Source: JACZWL01 sp046756445
GTDB taxonomy: Bacteria; Pseudomonadota; Gammaproteobacteria; Steroidobacterales; Woeseiaceae
Direction of reading: 5' to 3'
NCBI GenBank assembly: GCA_046756445.1
Contig: JBHHWI010000122.1
Coordinates: forward strand, 1 to 8,295
DNA length: 8,295 bases
The position numbers were made by a program, and so were the translations under genes. The notes beneath the pieces were generated by a model. It saw nothing but the letters and a program-made list of their open reading frames with translations, ran no database searches and was not told the origin of the DNA. Below, piece after piece: positions 6,388 through 8,295 of the stretch; positions within the stretch are counted from its first letter, which is position 1; each line of letters opens with the position of its first letter.

Positions 6388-6415
6388 TTGCGCCCGTAAG
6401 AAATTAGTGTTTAAT
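6388..6415 (+). promoter_or_regulatory. Candidate sigma-70 promoter for the peptide transporter gene
   Basis: TTGCGC at 6388-6393 keeps the TTG of the -35 consensus. A 16-nt spacer separates it from TTTAAT at 6410-6415, which matches five of six -10 bases. This stretch is more AT-rich than its surroundings and directly follows the tatC stop. Transcription would begin near 6422 and give a leader of about 100 nt before the ATG at 6523. I see no strong hairpin or small gene in that leader. Confidence 0.4.
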
Positions 6416-6522
6416 GCGGGAACCAAATAACGGCTGGTGAGGCCAAATTCAACAACAGGCCTTCATGCACGGGCGCCAGACGAGCTTCCCGGCGCGTCCT
6501 GATCCGAGTGAGACTTGATTCT

Positions 6523-8040
6523 ATGACTGATACCGCCATAACCGGTGACGCCGAGATCGGTGCACAAGCATTCGGCCATCCGCGTGGACTGATTACGCTG
6601 TTCTTCACCGAGATGTGGGAGCGCCTGAGCTACTACGGCATGCGCGCCCTGCTGGTGCTGTTCATGACCGACCAGGTAATGAACAGCGGCATGGGCCTGA
6701 CGGACAGGACCGCGACGGCCATTTACGGCATTTATACCGCCGCGGTTTATCTTGTCGCCTTGCCGGGAGGCTGGATTGCCGATCGGCTGATGGGCGCTCA
6801 GCGCGCGGTATTCGTTGGGGGCATCATCATCATGTCCGGCCACTTCGTGCTTGCGGTGCCCTCGGGCTACGCGTTCATCCTCGGCCTGTTACTGGTCGTT
6901 CTGGGCACGGGGCTACTCAAACCCAACGTCAGCGCCGTGGTCGGCGAGTTGTACGGGCCCGGCGATCCGCGCCGTGACGCCGGATTTACCATCTTTTATA
7001 TGGGCATCAACCTCGGCGCCTTTCTCGGCCCGCTGATCTGCGGTTATCTCGGCCAGAGCCCGCAGTTCGGGTGGCATTACGGGTTCGCCGCGGCCGGCGT
7101 CGGCATGTTGTTCGGTGTCCTGCAGTTCTGGCTGACACGGAGCTATCTCGGCGAGGCCGGACTGTATCCCGCAACCACGGGCGATGCGGATCGCGATTCA
7201 CGAAAACGTCGCACGGGCTGGATGGCTGTATCGATTGCGTTGCTGGCCGTTGCGACCGTTGTCGCGCTCGGGTTCAGCGGTGCTCTCGAGTTCAACCCGG
7301 TACGGATCGCCCAGCAGACGACGACACTCATCGTGGTTATGGCGCTGGCCTACTTTGCGTACGTGCTCTTGTTCGGCGGCCTCGACACGGCCGAGAAGAA
7401 GCGAGTCATCGTGATCATCTTTCTGTTTTTCGGTGCTGCGATGTTCTGGTCCGGCTTCGAACAGGCGGGAAGCTCTCTGAACATATTTGCCGATCGATAC
7501 ACGGTCCTCGCTGTGGGGTCGTTGCCGTTGCTTTCCACCTGGTTCCAGTCACTCAATCCTGCGTTCATCATCATCTTCGCGCCGATGTACGCCTGGATGT
7601 GGGTTGCGCTGGCAAAACGGAATCTGAATCCTTCGACGCCGATGAAATTCGGCCTCGGTCTCGTCATTCTCGCCCTCGGCTTTTTCGTCATGGTCGCCGC
7701 ATCGAAGCTTGTGGCATCCGGAAACCAGGTATTTCCGACCTGGTTGTTCTTCACCTATCTTTTCCACACGCTCGGAGAGCTGGCCCTGTCGCCCGTAGGC
7801 TTATCGGCCACCACCAAGCTGGCGCCGAAGCGATATGTCGGTCAGATGATGGGCATCTGGTTCCTGGGGGCGGCGCTCGGCAACGTCGTCGCGGGGCTGA
7901 TTGCCGGCGAGTTCGACGCCGAGAACCTGCAGACCATGCCGTCACAGTACCTGCAGATCGTGCTGACGACCGGCGGCGCCGGTCTCATCTTTCTCGTGTT
8001 GACCAAGCCGTTGAAGAAGCTCATGGGAGGCGTCGAGTAA
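6523..8040 (+). CDS. POT/PTR2-family proton-coupled oligopeptide transporter
   Basis: This is an inner-membrane symporter of the major facilitator superfamily that imports di- and tripeptides with protons. It is 505 residues, the size of bacterial 14-helix members such as the E. coli Dtp proteins. The proton-coupling motif ExxERxxYYG is at 30-39 (Glu30, Glu33, Arg34, Tyr37, Tyr38), with Leu in place of the more usual Phe after Arg. Lys133 in GLLKPN, the family signature FYMGINLGAFLGP at 158-170, FWSGFEQAGSSL at 308-319 (Glu313) and GELALSPVGLS at 418-428 are all present. A polar loop at 215-232 separates the two halves. I chose the ATG at 6523; an in-frame GTG 15 nt upstream is possible, and the ribosome-binding sequence (GAGTGAGA) is weak for either. 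The stop shares its last base with the start of the peptidase gene, pointing to a joint role in using peptides. Exact peptide preference cannot be read from sequence. Confidence 0.93.
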   Translation: MTDTAITGDAEIGAQAFGHPRGLITLFFTEMWERLSYYGMRALLVLFMTDQVMNSGMGLTDRTATAIYGIYTAAVYLVALPGGWIADRLMGAQRAVFVGGIIIMSGHFVLAVPSGYAFILGLLLVVLGTGLLKPNVSAVVGELYGPGDPRRDAGFTIFYMGINLGAFLGPLICGYLGQSPQFGWHYGFAAAGVGMLFGVLQFWLTRSYLGEAGLYPATTGDADRDSRKRRTGWMAVSIALLAVATVVALGFSGALEFNPVRIAQQTTTLIVVMALAYFAYVLLFGGLDTAEKKRVIVIIFLFFGAAMFWSGFEQAGSSLNIFADRYTVLAVGSLPLLSTWFQSLNPAFIIIFAPMYAWMWVALAKRNLNPSTPMKFGLGLVILALGFFVMVAASKLVASGNQVFPTWLFFTYLFHTLGELALSPVGLSATTKLAPKRYVGQMMGIWFLGAALGNVVAGLIAGEFDAENLQTMPSQYLQIVLTTGGAGLIFLVLTKPLKKLMGGVE

Positions 8041-8295
8041 TGAAGAAATCGATTCTTCTCGTGGCGCTGCTGTTCGCTGGCTGCGAAGTCGATATCTCGA
8101 CGGATACCGGGCCGGCCGAGTCCGCAGACGAGTTCGTCTCCCGTATCAACGACGAGCTGAAGGAGCTGCTACGCGAGACAGGCGCCGCGGAGTGGGTGCG
8201 GGTCACCTATATCACCGAGGACACGGCCATTCTGAACTCGCTCGCCACCGAGCGCTATTCCGCCTGGCACAGCCGGTCGGTGGCCGAGTCGCGGA
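8040..8295 (+). CDS. Lipoprotein, probable M2-family (ACE-like) peptidyl-dipeptidase, 3' end outside window
   Basis: Only the first 85 residues are visible. They start with a lipoprotein signal peptide: two lysines, a hydrophobic stretch and LFAGC with Cys15 as the lipidation site. Residue +2 is Glu, not the Asp that retains lipoproteins in the inner membrane, so outer-membrane anchoring is likely. From residue 28 on, the pattern ADEFVSRINDEL, then AEWVRVTYITEDTAIL (50-65) and ATERY, resembles the start of bacterial M2 peptidases, homologues of angiotensin-converting enzyme that release C-terminal dipeptides. The zinc-binding HEXXH would lie beyond the window, so activity cannot be judged. 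The ATG shares one base with the transporter stop (TAATG), with a strong GGGAGG at 8025-8030 inside the transporter gene. Dipeptides released in the envelope would be substrates for that transporter. The family call is recalled from the N-terminal pattern and is less certain than the lipoprotein call. Confidence 0.75.
   Translation, partial: MKKSILLVALLFAGCEVDISTDTGPAESADEFVSRINDELKELLRETGAAEWVRVTYITEDTAILNSLATERYSAWHSRSVAESR

Noticed and set aside
5740..6399. A 219-codon plus-strand frame and a 175-codon minus-strand frame (5825-6352) inside tatC
   Set aside because: Both overlap the unmistakable TatC coding sequence and have biased, charged compositions without known motifs.
1..8295. tRNA or rRNA genes, CRISPR arrays, insertion sequences, prophage or attachment sites
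   Set aside because: I saw no cloverleaf-like sequence, regularly spaced repeats, transposase or integrase fragments, or target-site duplications. All long open frames are explained by transport, translation-quality or export genes.

Overview
The window reads as an ordinary, gene-dense stretch of a proteobacterial chromosome, most likely a gammaproteobacterium. TrkH, Dtd, TatA and TatC all look close to their Escherichia coli counterparts, the coding sequence is GC-rich, and GTG and TTG starts occur. The genus cannot be fixed from the sequence. There are nine protein genes, the first and last cut by the window edges. I see no rRNA, tRNA, CRISPR array or insertion sequence.

Left block (1-4174): the 3' part of trkH (K+ uptake channel subunit) is followed after 40 nt by the two membrane subunits of a TRAP transporter (DctQ-like, then DctM-like). 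The substrate-binding protein of that transporter lies on the opposite strand, and its 3' end overlaps the DctM gene by 35 nt. The binding protein resembles the TakP branch (2-oxo acids) and has a twin-arginine signal peptide. Together the three would form a cation-driven importer for an organic acid.

Middle block (4175-6385): a 274-nt divergent intergenic region separates the binding protein from dtd (D-aminoacyl-tRNA deacylase). It contains a perfect hairpin palindrome and possible promoters. Dtd is followed by tatA-tatB-tatC, a compact operon for the twin-arginine export system. The tatA leader holds two GC-rich hairpins. The nearby TRAP binding protein is itself a predicted Tat substrate.

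Right block (6386-8295): a promoter-like sequence precedes a POT/PTR2-family proton-coupled peptide transporter. The stop codon of this gene shares a base with the start of a lipoprotein gene whose visible part matches the N-terminus of M2-family (ACE-like) peptidyl-dipeptidases. This suggests a peptide-scavenging pair: the envelope peptidase cuts dipeptides from peptides and the transporter imports them.

I found no clearly new biological system. The points most worth checking are the peptidase/transporter pair, the split convergent TRAP locus, a Ser-to-Pro change in the Dtd active-site motif, and the palindrome and hairpins in the two intergenic regions.
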